64,000 bases of DNA from Nocardiopsis dassonvillei_B (GCF_964273065.1 NZ_OZ186815.1:2108001-2172000), one strand, 5' to 3'. Counted from the first letter of the stretch, positions 1 to 8,426 are shown. The notes: generated by a model not told the origin, from the letters alone. Numbers and translations: made by a program.

Positions 1-189
1 TATTACCCAGTGATGGACAGTCACGGCATGTGCCTTTGCTCCGGAAACACATCAAATAATATCCAAACCGGACTGGACCCAGGAGGCCAAGTCGCTTATT
101 GGTCCACTTATTCTGTGGCAAGCGAAGCCCAGACGATAACTGTAGAAGTTCCTGGGTTCGAGCCGATCGAAGATATTCCCATCTCCTGA
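1..189 (+). CDS. C-terminal end of an unrecognised (probably exported) protein, 5' truncated by window edge
   Basis: Frame 1 is open from the first base to a TGA at 187-189 and encodes 62 residues ending in GFEPIEDIPIS. The tail reads like the last beta-strands of an extracellular domain: two close cysteines (CLC), a stretch rich in Thr, Val and Ser, and a final pattern of the form V-x-V-P-G-F-x-P-x-x-D-x-P-I. I recall similar tails in actinomycete lipoproteins, but this is memory of a pattern, not a search. The next gene begins 28 bp downstream on the same strand with its own ribosome site, so the two are probably co-transcribed. Base composition here is clearly lower in G+C than in most of the window. 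Start and full length lie outside the window. Confidence 0.6.
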   Translation, partial: YYPVMDSHGMCLCSGNTSNNIQTGLDPGGQVAYWSTYSVASEAQTITVEVPGFEPIEDIPIS

Positions 190-217
190 TCGCCCCCGAC
201 TACCACTGGAGATTGTT

Positions 218-868
218 TTGTTCGCCTCCCGATACACGCGCTTCGGGGAGTCTCGGAGGCCCACGCCTTCGCGGCCTGCGGGACGTGCGGGGGAACGCAA
301 TGGGCCTCCGAGAATCTGGCGTTGGCTGTGGCCTTCGGACTCCCACGGCGGAGACCGAGGGGCCGCGCTGACCGAGACCGCTGCCGTCCTGATCCTCGTC
401 GCGGCCGTGATGGTCGCGGTGTATCAGCTGGAGCTGAGCAAGACCTTCAACGAGGGTGTGCGGCAGATGGTGTGCCTCGTGCGCGGGCCTTCGTGCGGGG
501 AGACCTGGGTGGAGGCCGATCGGCCGGAGGAGCCCGAGGCGTACGAGTGGGGACAGGGCAACCCCAACCGGCTCGACAACCAGAACATCGCCCGGAGCCT
601 CGCCGAGGGCTACAGCTGGCGCGACACCGAGTGGCAGTGCCTGAGCAACCTCTGGGGAGCGATGTCGCACTGGGACCACACGGTCACCGATCCGGACACC
701 GGAGCCGTCGGTATCCCGGGTTTCGTGCCAGGGATGCACGGAAGCCTGCCATCGGGGTTCCGCGACAGCGCCCAGGCGCAGATCGAGTGGGGTCTGCAGC
801 ACATCAGTGAGGCCCATGGAACCCCCTGCGCGGCCTGGTCCTACTGGCAGGGCAGCGGCTCCTACTGA
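218..868 (+). CDS. Pilin-like (TadE-type) membrane protein with a degenerate transglycosylase-like C-terminal domain
   Basis: 216 aa. A TTG start is chosen because GGAG lies 6 nt upstream (208-211). A basic N-terminus leads to a class III prepilin-type signal: RG at 47-48, then AALTE with Glu53 at +5, followed by a hydrophobic helix (about 54-70). This is the arrangement of TadE/Flp-type pilins cleaved by a prepilin peptidase. The C-terminal ~75 residues (CLSNLW... to AWSYWQGSGSY) match the actinobacterial transglycosylase-like pattern: Cys-Leu-x-x-Leu-Trp, a G-I-P-G-F-V-P-G loop, Q-x-x-W-G-L-x-x-I, and C-A-A-W near the end. The catalytic Glu normally following Leu-Trp-x-x is Met149, so enzymatic activity is doubtful. 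It could be a cell-wall-binding pseudoenzyme displayed by a pilin-like anchor. The TadE call is confident; the fold of the C-terminus is likely. Confidence 0.75.
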   Translation: MFASRYTRFGESRRPTPSRPAGRAGERNGPPRIWRWLWPSDSHGGDRGAALTETAAVLILVAAVMVAVYQLELSKTFNEGVRQMVCLVRGPSCGETWVEADRPEEPEAYEWGQGNPNRLDNQNIARSLAEGYSWRDTEWQCLSNLWGAMSHWDHTVTDPDTGAVGIPGFVPGMHGSLPSGFRDSAQAQIEWGLQHISEAHGTPCAAWSYWQGSGSY

Positions 869-942
869 CCGGAGCGGACCCACGCGGCGGCGGCGCGCCG
901 GCCCGTCACCGCACTTCTCCTGCCCGAAGCAGCGATGACCGG

Positions 943-1130
943 TCAGCGCCCCTTCAGCACGGCGAGAAGGTCCACCCACCCGGTGCGCGGGTAGGGCGAA
1001 TGGCCTGCCTCGCGATCGGGGGTGGCGCGGACGGCAGCGCCCCAGGGGGACCTGCGGCCTCAACGCCCTACAGGCCCTCGGCGTTGCCGTAGGTGGTCGG
1101 TCCTGCGCCGGACAAGCGTGTTCACGTTCA
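943..1130 (-). pseudogene. Remnant of a DUF397 gene
   Basis: On the minus strand the frame ending at TGA 943-945 reads VRATPDREAGHSPYPRTGW followed by VDLLAVLKGR, which fits the C-terminal half of DUF397 proteins (V-R-D-S-x-D-x-x-x-G-x-L-x-F-P-x-x-E-W-x-x-L-L-x-x-L-K). About 35 codons upstream, in another frame, the sequence reads TTYGNAEG, a stop, GVEAAG, resembling the N-terminal half (S-S-Y-S-x-A-E-G-x-C-V-E-V-A). The two halves are out of frame and one contains a stop, so this is a decayed gene. An intact DUF397 gene lies at 31661-31894. The rest of 869-1365 shows no other coding signal. Identification is by eye. Confidence 0.42.
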
Positions 1131-1365
1131 TGGGGGACCCCGTCTCCGCCGGTGCGGTCCCCGACCTGCCGCTGCGCCCGGTCGGGCCGTTCACCGACGA
1201 TCGCCTCCCGGTGGCCCCGTGCGACGCGTGCTCCCACGTCCGGCAGCGCGCGCTGTCCGGCCTCCGCCCACCCGCACGACCCCGGGGCCAGAACACCACC
1301 GCCAGGCCGTTCCGGCTCGTCACCGCGGACGGGCACGGGGACGCGCCGCCCCGAGGTGAGACCCG

Positions 1366-1887
1366 TCAGGGTCCGCCCCACTCCTCGGGGCACTCCACTC
1401 CCTCGGCGCGGGGCAGGTCCCGCATGACCGCCTCCCGCTCCCGCGAGATGTCGGCGCCCCGACGGACCACCGCCGAGGACCCGACCGTCCTCGGCACCGT
1501 GACCAGGACGTCCATCCCCTCCTCCAGGGAATCCCCCGGGTTCGCATAGGCGGGGTCCAGGACGGTCACCCGGGTCGTCTCCCCGCCGGAGGCGGGCTTG
1601 ATCCACTCCCGCACAGCGATCGTCAGCTCGACCATGGGTTCTTGCCCCGCCTGCGGGTCCGGCGGATCCGCCGTCTCCGGTAACGAGAGCGCCATCTCCT
1701 CAACGGCGGTGATCTCGCCCTCCACGATGGTCTCCGCGCAGGCGATGGACTCCACCATCGTCTGGCCGCGGTCCCCGACCGGACCGGTCTCCTCCCGGCC
1801 GGGCAGCATCATCAGGGCCACCGCCAGGGCGACCGCGACCACCGGAGCCACCAGCCCCCACAGCAATGGACGCGCAGGTCCGGTCAT
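1366..1887 (-). CDS. Membrane-anchored hypothetical protein
   Basis: 173 aa. ATG at 1887 is preceded by AAGGGAGA with good spacing. One N-terminal transmembrane helix (about residues 9-29) is followed by an extracytoplasmic domain rich in Glu, Thr and Val. The pattern ACAETIVEGEITAVEEMAL, then VELTIAVREWIKP and TTRVTVLDPAYA, resembles actinobacterial secreted beta-rich proteins in which a C-A-x-x-I-V-x-G-x-I/V segment opens the domain (as in NTF2/netrin-like secreted domains), but I do not recognise the family. The only Cys residues are one in that segment and one near the C-terminus, so a disulfide is possible. The gene stands alone and converges on the gene at 218-868 across a non-coding stretch that holds the DUF397 remnant. 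Confidence 0.72.
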   Translation of the reverse strand: MTGPARPLLWGLVAPVVAVALAVALMMLPGREETGPVGDRGQTMVESIACAETIVEGEITAVEEMALSLPETADPPDPQAGQEPMVELTIAVREWIKPASGGETTRVTVLDPAYANPGDSLEEGMDVLVTVPRTVGSSAVVRRGADISREREAVMRDLPRAEGVECPEEWGGP

Positions 1888-2501
1888 AGCCGTCTCCCTT
1901 CCATTCGCGGCACCCTATCGCTCCCCTCCGAGCCCTACGGGGGCAGCCGGAGACCCGGCCCCCCACCGGGAATCCCGGCCCCACCAGGCACGGAACCCGC
2001 ACGGGCCGAGCGGTCGGGCGCAGGTGAACCTTTGCCCGCTCCGGGCTCCGGCGGTGGTCCCCGGGACCCCGGACGACCGGCGTCCGGCGCTCAGGTCGTC
2101 TCCGGTCCCGGAGTTCCACCACGGCCCCTTCCGGGCCCTCGTGACCGCCCACCACAGCCCCGGTCTCCCCTGACCGCACACAGCAGGTCTCCGGTCCGCC
2201 CTCGAGGACGGATCCGCAGCGGTCTCGCCCGAGGCGGAGAGGGGGCGGGCGGCGACGTCCTCGGCGCCGGTCCCGCGGTCATCCCGGTAGCGGCCCGAAG
2301 GGTGCACGCCATCCGGACCGGGCCGGGGTGGGAGGCGGCGGGGTCATGGGGCGCCCACCGCCGCAGACCGTCCACCGTACCCTCTCGTCCGGAGTACCGA
2401 CCTCGGCGGTCCCGCCCACGGGTCCCGCGCCCACGGGTCCGGCCCACCGCCGGGGGCCTTCTTCACCGGAGACCGTCGACCGCCCGTGTCGACCGCGCCC
2501 C
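1888..2501. other. Non-coding GC-rich stretch without a recognisable gene
   Basis: About 600 bases upstream of the minus-strand gene starting at 1887. Long open frames exist on both strands but have the arginine/proline/glycine-rich composition of random very high-GC sequence, no ribosome sites and no family resemblance. I see no RNA gene. The promoter of the gene at 1366-1887 must lie at the left end. Confidence 0.5.
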
Positions 2502-2900
2502 TCCGACGACCCCCGCGCCCAGACGGCCCCCTACCTCACCTGGCTGCCGGACCCCGGTGTTCGACGCCCGCCCGGCCCGGGTCCTGGATCTGGACGACCC
2601 CTACGATCCGGGCGCCACCCTGCGCGTCTCGCGCCCCGGCCCGGACATGATCACCCGCGGGTCGTCCTCGGAGGAGCGCGCGCTGACGGGCTGCACGGCG
2701 GCACGCCCCCGTACACACCGCCTCTCCGGAGGCCTGCGTCGCGGCCGTCGGCTCGGGCGAGGTGCACACGGACGGCGTCGCGGTCGACGCCCCCACCGCG
2801 GGCTCGACGCTGCGGTACGGCCCCGGCACGGTGCACCGCCCGGTCGACCGCGGCTGGCTGGGGACCGTCACGGTCATGCGGAACGCGGGGCTGCCGGGGA
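2502..2900 (+). pseudogene. Decayed gene, three frames stitched together; C-terminal part cupin-like
   Basis: Three consecutive segments with normal actinomycete codon use lie in successive frames: 2502-2555 (SDDPRAQTAPYLTWLPDP), 2557 to about 2700 (VFDARPARVLDLDDPYDPG, then TLRVSRPGPDMITRGSSSE and ERALTG), and about 2702-2900 (EACVAAVGSGEVHTDGVAVD, then APTAGSTLRYGPGTVHRPVD and GTVTVMRN). Joined with two +1 shifts they form a plausible ~130-residue protein. The last segment has the G-x-V-x-T-D-G and P-G-T-x-H-R rhythm of a cupin barrel. No intact start was found. It may be a true pseudogene or reflect sequence errors. The flanks 2901-3504 show nothing else I can support. Confidence 0.4.
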
Positions 2901-3504
2901 CGCGGCCCTCCCCCTCTCCCGGGCCGGGAGCGCGCCCGGGACCGCCGGTCCCCGAACGGCCCGCGCGGGAGGGGCCGCGGGTCCCCGGCCCTGGCCGACC
3001 CTGCCGGGACGGCCCCGCACGGGGAGGGACCGCGCCCTCCGGAGGGGCGTGGCCGGATGTGGACACGCGATGGGGATTCGCAGGTCGGAGCCGGGGTCCG
3101 CATACCTCGGGTGGTCGCCGTGCCCGCGAACGGCGATGAGGCCGGATACCATCCGGGACCGAGGACCGGGGTGTCTCCACACGCTGTCCCGTGCCCCCCG
3201 GCCTGTCCGGGAGTGCTCCCGGTCCTCCCCTGCGCCACGGCTCCGCCCGACCCCTGAGGCCGGCGGACGCGGGACCCGTGGCGCGGCGTCCGCGAGAGCG
3301 GGCGCGGACGGCGCGCACGCCCCTGGCACGCGGCCTGCGGGAGGTCCCGCCCTCCGGGGCGGGGCCTCGTTCCGTTTCCGCCCTTCCTCCTCGGGTAGCC
3401 GCCTCCGTGAACAGCGCGCAAAACACCCGCATACCGGGGCAAACCTTCCGGCAGGAATGCGCATGAGCGCACGTCGGGGGCTGTCGGCGCTTCTAGCCTG
3501 TTCA

Positions 3505-3554
3505 TTCCTGCACCGCTCCCGCCGCCCCGGCGGCGGGAGCGCCCGGTGCGGGAA
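3505..3554 (+). promoter_or_regulatory. Long stem-loop in the leader of the glycosyltransferase gene
   Basis: Perfect 11-bp stem GCTCCCGCCGC / GCGGCGGGAGC (3515-3540) with a 4-nt loop, extended outward by TTCCTGCACCG (3505-3515) pairing with CGGTGCGGGAA (3544-3554) with one mismatch. It lies 61 nt before the GTG start at 3616. There is no U-run, so it may be an upstream terminator, an attenuator or an RNA-stabilising structure. Confidence 0.6.
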
Positions 3555-3568
3555 GGCAAGCTCCGGAG

Positions 3569-3594
3569 CCGGTCCGTGCGGGGGCGCGGACCGG
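3569..3594 (+). promoter_or_regulatory. Second stem-loop just upstream of the glycosyltransferase start
   Basis: CCGGTCCGTGC (3569-3579), loop GGGG, GCGCGGACCGG (3584-3594): 11 bp including one G-U pair. It ends 21 nt before the GTG start and is close enough to affect ribosome access. It follows the 3505-3554 hairpin directly. Confidence 0.6.
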
Positions 3595-3615
3595 CCCCGA
3601 GAACACGGGGGCCCG

Positions 3616-6027
3616 GTGAAGATCGCCTATCTGATCAACGACATGTACGGCATCGGGGGCACCATCCGCACCGTCGCCAACCAGGCGGCTGCCCTGTCCG
3701 CCCGGCACGACGTCGAGGTCGTCTCGGTGTTCCGCCACCGCGACGAGCCCGCCCTGCCCATGCCCCCGGGTGTGGGCCTGCGCCCGCTCGTCGACGTGCG
3801 CGACCACGACGGCTCCACCGGGGTCGGCGGCCGACCGCTGTACGAGGGATCGGAGCGGGCCGGCCTGCCCCCCGTCCTCTTCCCGCCGGAGGACACCCGG
3901 GGCTCCACCCACAGCAGGCTCACCGACGACCGGCTCGAGCAGTACCTGACCACCACCGACGCCGACGTCATCGTCGGCACCCGGCCCGGGCTCAACATCG
4001 TCATCGCCAGGTGCGCCCCCGACCACGTGGTCAAGATCGGCCAGGAGCACCTCACCTACGAGCAGCACTCCGAGTCGCTGCTGCGCGTCATGGCCCGCGA
4101 GTACGCGGGCCTGGACGCCTTCGTGACGGTCACCGAGGCCGACGCCCGCACCTACTCCCGGAACATGCCGCTGCCCGGGGTCCGGGTGCTGTCCATCCCC
4201 AACTCGGTCCCCGCGCCGCCGTTCACCGCCAACGGGCACAACAGCCGCACCATCGTCTCGGCCGGGCGGCTGGCACCCAGCAAGCGGCACGACCTGCTGG
4301 TGAAGGCGTTCGCCTCCCTGGCCGGGGAGTACCCCGACTGGACGCTGCGCATCTACGGCCGCGGCGGCCGCCGCAGGGCGCTGGCCAAACTCGTCGACTC
4401 GCTGGGGCTGCACGACCGGGTGTGGCTCATGGGTCCGCACAGCCACGTCGAGGAGGCATGGGTGCAGGGCGCGTTCGCTGCCGTGACCTCCAGCGAGGAG
4501 CCGTTCGGGATGACCATCGTGGAGGCGATGCGCTCGGGCCTGCCGGTGGTGAGCACCGACTGCCCGCACGGGCCCGCCTCCATCATCCGCGACGAGGAGG
4601 ACGGCTTCCTGGTGCCCAACAAGTCCGTGAACGGCATCGCCGAGGGCATGTCCCGGCTCATGGCCGACGACCGGCTGCGGCGGCGCATGTCCGCGGCGGC
4701 GCTGGCCGACTCCGAGCGGTTCGACCCCGCGAACGTGGTGCGCCTGCACGAGGGCCTGTTCGCCGACCTGGCCGGGACACCGCTGACCGCCTCCGACATC
4801 ACGCCCCGGATCCCCGCGCCGCGCGCCGAGCCCCCCGTCTCCTGCCGGGTGCGCGCCGGCGGCGACGGACTGGTGACGCTGTCCTTCACCGACCCGCCCG
4901 ACCTGGTCGAACTGGTGCGCGCCGACAAGCGCGTCACCCTGGCCCCCGACTGGCGCGGACAGGTGGTGGTCGACCCGGCCCGGGAGCGGCTGACCGCCGA
5001 GACCTGGGAGGTGACCCGCGTCGACGGCGACCTCATCAGCCCCGTGACGGACGTGGAGATCCACCAGCAGGGCTACCCGCTGTCGCCCCGGCGGACGCCG
5101 GAGCTGTCCCTGGTGATCCCGACCCGCTCCGCGAAGGGCGGCCTGTTGCTGCACGTTCGCCGGTCCGCCCACCACGCCGAGGTGGAGCACGTGGAGGCCG
5201 CCGAGGGGCTCATCACCGTACAGGGCCGGGTGCTGGGGCACGAGGAGGCCGACGCCCGCGCCCGCATGGTGGTGCGGCTGCGCACCACGCCCCGGACGCT
5301 GCGGGAGTTCTCGTCACCGGTGGCGATCGGCGGGCTGTTCACCGCCGTCATCGACCCCGAGGCGGTGGTGCGCGGGCGCCACGGCGACTCCGAGACGTGG
5401 GAGATGCGGCTGGTGCTGTCCAACGGCGCCGAGTGCACCGTGGGCCGCCACCTGCCGGGGGTCGTCGGCTACAAGAAGATCATCGAGTACCCCGCCCAGG
5501 AGGTGCGGCCCGCCCGCGGACCGGGGTCGCGGGTGCGCCCCTACTACACGGTCAACGACCGGCTGGGCCTGGCGACCTCGGCGCTGACGCCCACCGTGGA
5601 GGTCGAGGACGTCCGGGTGCGCGCGGCCGGCCGCGGCGACCGGCTGCGGTTCGCGTTCCGGCTCACCGAACCCCTGCCCGAGGGGGTGGAGGCCTCGGTG
5701 GAGGTCGTGCGGGGCACCGACGCCGGGCAGCGGTACCCGCTGGCCACCGAGGGCCGCCTGCTGGCCGGGAGCCCGCCGCTGCTGGCCCATCCCGAGTACA
5801 CCGCTGTCGACGGGCTGCGCGCCTCCTGGCAGGTGCGGCTGCTGGCCGGCCCGGCGGGGGCGATGAGCCGGATCGGGGCCGCGAGCGTGCTCGGGCACAC
5901 CGCCCGGCGCTGGAGCCGCGGGCCCTACGTGCGCTCGGTGACCGCGTCGCCGCTGGCCAACGGCGACCTGAAGGTCACCGTCGCCGACGTGCACCTGTGG
6001 TCGGCGATCAACCGGCGGCTCCGCTGA
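3616..6027 (+). CDS. GT4-type glycosyltransferase with a long C-terminal extension
   Basis: 803 aa. GTG start at 3616 chosen because the protein then opens with MKIAYLINDMYGIGGT, the canonical first strand and glycine loop of GT-B enzymes, and a G-run lies just upstream. Residues 1 to ~400 form a GT4 glycosyltransferase: an SAGRLAPSKRHDLLVKAF acceptor/donor interface strand, then the E-x7-E donor motif (Glu295...Glu303 in EEPFGMTIVEAMRSG) and PVVSTDCPHGPASII. GT4 enzymes are retaining transferases using nucleotide-sugars; acceptor unknown, a cell-wall or teichoic-type polymer is plausible. Residues ~400-803 are beta-rich with repeated charged strand patterns and no catalytic motif I know; they may bind glycan. 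No signal peptide, so likely cytoplasmic or membrane-associated. Its last 20 bp overlap the end of the convergent gene at 6008-6998. Confidence 0.85.
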   Translation: MKIAYLINDMYGIGGTIRTVANQAAALSARHDVEVVSVFRHRDEPALPMPPGVGLRPLVDVRDHDGSTGVGGRPLYEGSERAGLPPVLFPPEDTRGSTHSRLTDDRLEQYLTTTDADVIVGTRPGLNIVIARCAPDHVVKIGQEHLTYEQHSESLLRVMAREYAGLDAFVTVTEADARTYSRNMPLPGVRVLSIPNSVPAPPFTANGHNSRTIVSAGRLAPSKRHDLLVKAFASLAGEYPDWTLRIYGRGGRRRALAKLVDSLGLHDRVWLMGPHSHVEEAWVQGAFAAVTSSEEPFGMTIVEAMRSGLPVVSTDCPHGPASIIRDEEDGFLVPNKSVNGIAEGMSRLMADDRLRRRMSAAALADSERFDPANVVRLHEGLFADLAGTPLTASDITPRIPAPRAEPPVSCRVRAGGDGLVTLSFTDPPDLVELVRADKRVTLAPDWRGQVVVDPARERLTAETWEVTRVDGDLISPVTDVEIHQQGYPLSPRRTPELSLVIPTRSAKGGLLLHVRRSAHHAEVEHVEAAEGLITVQGRVLGHEEADARARMVVRLRTTPRTLREFSSPVAIGGLFTAVIDPEAVVRGRHGDSETWEMRLVLSNGAECTVGRHLPGVVGYKKIIEYPAQEVRPARGPGSRVRPYYTVNDRLGLATSALTPTVEVEDVRVRAAGRGDRLRFAFRLTEPLPEGVEASVEVVRGTDAGQRYPLATEGRLLAGSPPLLAHPEYTAVDGLRASWQVRLLAGPAGAMSRIGAASVLGHTARRWSRGPYVRSVTASPLANGDLKVTVADVHLWSAINRRLR

Positions 6028-6998
6028 ACGGGTCGCGTCCGCCGCCCTCGACCCGGACCATGCGCTGGGCGCGGCCCAGCCGCTCCAACAGCCAGTCCGG
6101 CATGTGGTCGGCGCTGCGCGGGAAGCGCACCGCGTCCCGGTAGAAGTCCCGGGGGTCGGGTTCGGCGTCGAACTCCGGCGGATTGCCGTGGTCGAAGTGG
6201 ACGCCGATCTCGCGCGTCTCCTTGACGGTGAGCCGGGCGGTGAACCAGGTGCCCTTGCCCGGCTGGTACATGCCGGTGCGCAGCCGGGTGAGCAGCCTGG
6301 ACGCCTCCGGCGGCAGCAGGTCCCATTCGCGGCCGCCCTCGCGCAGGACCTCGACCCGGGTGGAGGACACGCCGACCAGCGCCTTGTGGTCGATGACGAT
6401 CTCCCGCCACCGGTCCCAGACCGCGGCGATCGTGCGGTCGGCGATCTCCTGGACGGTGTCCATCATCTCCTCGGGGGTCATGTCGCCGGGGTCGATGCGG
6501 GCCTCGCGGGAGGCGCCCGGGGTGGCCAGTGCCATCCACGGCGACACCGACTCCGGGACCAGGTCGCCCTCCAGGCGCTCCAGCAGCCAGTCCGGCATGT
6601 GGGCGCGGTCCCGCGGGAAGTGCTCCAGGTCCAGCAGGTAGCTGGCGTTGTCCCGGGGCTCGTCGAAGTGGGGCTCGTTGTCGTGGTCGTAGCGGACCCG
6701 GTAGCGGGCCGGGCGCTCCAGGTCGTAGTAGACCGTGTACCAGGTACCGGTGAGGGGGCGGGCCATACCGGCGCGCAGCTCCCGGAACTCGTCGAGCAGC
6801 TCCAGGGGCGGGACGCAGCCGATGGCCCTGCCGTCGGGGCCCAGGGCCTCCATGTGGACGGACTCGCAGTCGACCAGGCCCGCGTACACCAGGCGGAGCT
6901 TGGTCCAGTCCTGCGGGGCGGCGTCCAGTAGCGCCGTCCCGATCCGACGAAGGGACCGGTCCTGTTCTGCCGCTGTCATCGGAGTACGGGGATTCATA
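6008..6998 (-). CDS. Tandem YezG-like (DUF600) immunity-family protein
   Basis: 330 aa, ATG at 6998 with AAGGCGAG upstream; ATG at 6980 is an in-frame alternative. The protein is two copies of the same ~165-residue domain. Shared landmarks: ELRAGMARPLTGTWYTVYYD versus LRTGMYQPGKGTWFTARL; YDHDNEPHFDEP versus FDHGNPPEFDAEP; and ...FPRDRAHMPDWLLERL versus FPRSADHMPDWLLERL. These match YezG/DUF600, antitoxin or immunity proteins of LXG/YeeF-type polymorphic toxins. A duplicated fusion is unusual; single-domain proteins are usual. No toxin gene is seen nearby, so it may be an orphan immunity gene or have another role. The domain call is from remembered motifs. Confidence 0.75.
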
Positions 6999-7352
6999 CT
7001 CTCGCCTTCTGGTAACCGGGCCACCGCCGAACGTGCGGTGGAGCTGTTGGTACGGAATGTGTCGGACAGCGTCCATCCTCTCCATTGGAGTCGGTTTTTG
7101 TCGGACACACGCGCTGAAAACCGGGGTGTGTCACGGAACCGATGCCGAACACCGCCCTCCCCCGTTCCCGGCCCGGTGCACCCCCGGCGGCCGCACCCGG
7201 CCACGGGCCGCCCGTCCACAGGGCCCGCCGTTCCCCTACCGGTCACGCCGACCTCGGGGTAGGCTGCGCCCCGTGGCACCGCCGTACCCGGGCGCTCACC
7301 CGCTGCCACCCCCTGTCTCCCCTCCCGCCCCCTGCACCCCTGGGACGCCAGC
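6999..7352. promoter_or_regulatory. Divergent intergenic region with repeated TGTCGGACA boxes
   Basis: 354 bases between two divergent genes. TGTCGGACA occurs as a direct repeat at 7060-7068 and 7099-7107, flanking the perfect inverted repeat CTCCATTGGAG (7080-7090). Position suits an operator for the minus-strand DUF600 gene. TAGGCT at about 7260 could be a -10 for the plus-strand gene at 7353. The rest is GC-rich without coding signal. Confidence 0.4.
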
Positions 7353-8426
7353 ATGGGACCGCTGCCCTCCGCCCCCCGACGACGCCACCTGCTCGGCCGC
7401 CGCGACGACGGGCAGGCCAACATGCTGCTCCTGTTCGGGCTGACCCTGGCCCTGCTGGCGCTGACGATGCTGTTCGTGCGCGTGGGCGCGGCCGGGGACC
7501 AGCGCTCCCGGGTGCAGACAGCTGCGGACGCCGCGGCACTGGCCGCGGTGAGCGCCCTGCAGGAGTCCGCGGCCGAGGACCTGGTGGAGGGGCGCTTCCC
7601 CATGCCCCTGTTCGACGAGGACGTGGCCCGCGAGCGCGCCGAGGAGTACGCCCGGGCCAACGACGCGGTGGTCACCGACATCCGGGCCAGCGACAACGTC
7701 ATGGGGCGCAACGGCAACATCGTGCGGGTGGAGGTGCGCGGGGCGATCTGCCAGAAGGAGCTGGAGGCGGACGGGTCCCGGCACTGGGGCGACGTGGCCT
7801 GTGACGGCGAGGACGACGGGAACACGCAGGTGGGGACGGCCGCGGCGATCGCGATCGCGGAGTTCCCCGAGTGCGGGCGCGACGCGGGCGGCATCTACTG
7901 TGCGGGGGCGGACGTCACCAGCCTGGACCAGGCCCGCCGGGTGGTGAGCGTTCACCTGGTGGACCAGGAGGGGCGCTACAAGTTCGACCCGAGCCGGGTG
8001 GTGTTCGGCGGCGGGGCGATCGTGGACTGCTCCTCCCTGGGGCAGCTGCACCCGACCATGTGCCAGGTCCACGAGACCCTCCAGACGGAGTTCCCCGGTT
8101 TCTACCTGAGTGCCGGGGGGTGGCGCCCCGAAGAGGGCAGCGACCACGGGCAGGGCATGGCCGTGGACTACATGATGGCTCCGCTGGGCGGGGTCCCCTC
8201 CCCCGACATGCACCAGACCGCGCTCGGCGTGATCGACTGGACCATCCAGAACGCCGCCCGGCTGGGGGTCAAGGGGCTGATCTACGACTACCACATCTGG
8301 AACGCGTCGAAGGACCCGGTGGGGCCGTGGCTCCAGGTGCGGCGCGGCCTGTCCGACCGGGGCAGCAACACCCAGAACCACGTGGACCACATCCACCTGG
8401 CCGCGGGGCCGGGGCCGATGCTGTAG
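7353..8426 (+). CDS. TadG-like pilus protein fused to an LAS-type metallopeptidase-like domain
   Basis: 357 aa. The N-terminus has DDGQ followed by a hydrophobic helix (about 24-43) and the TadG hallmark RVQTAADAAALAAVSAL, so it is a membrane-anchored, probably pilus-associated surface protein. The C-terminal ~130 residues carry SDHGQGMAVDYM, which fits the SxHxxGxAxD zinc motif of LAS peptidases (M15/VanY-type and related actinobacterial domains), and HVDHIHL near the end, giving the second HxH ligand set. All metal ligands look intact, so peptidoglycan peptidase activity is plausible. Several Cys residues lie between the two parts (CQKE, CDG, CGRD, CAG, CSS, CQV), expected to form disulfides outside the cell. 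The ATG has only a weak ribosome site. Confidence 0.78.
   Translation: MGPLPSAPRRRHLLGRRDDGQANMLLLFGLTLALLALTMLFVRVGAAGDQRSRVQTAADAAALAAVSALQESAAEDLVEGRFPMPLFDEDVARERAEEYARANDAVVTDIRASDNVMGRNGNIVRVEVRGAICQKELEADGSRHWGDVACDGEDDGNTQVGTAAAIAIAEFPECGRDAGGIYCAGADVTSLDQARRVVSVHLVDQEGRYKFDPSRVVFGGGAIVDCSSLGQLHPTMCQVHETLQTEFPGFYLSAGGWRPEEGSDHGQGMAVDYMMAPLGGVPSPDMHQTALGVIDWTIQNAARLGVKGLIYDYHIWNASKDPVGPWLQVRRGLSDRGSNTQNHVDHIHLAAGPGPML

Noticed and set aside
119..140. GGTTCGAGCC-like sequence suggestive of a tRNA T-arm
   Set aside because: No acceptor or anticodon stem pairs with it; it is inside a coding frame. No tRNA, tmRNA, rRNA or CRISPR array was found in the window.
200..1606. 468-codon minus-strand frame over 200-1606
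   Set aside because: Overlaps the well-supported genes at 218-868 and 1366-1887 in wrong frames, with no motif or ribosome site.
2032..3615. Long in-frame extension upstream of the glycosyltransferase start
   Set aside because: The region is Arg/Pro/Gly-rich random high-GC translation, includes two hairpins and a broken gene in other frames, and the GTG at 3616 gives a canonical GT-B N-terminus.
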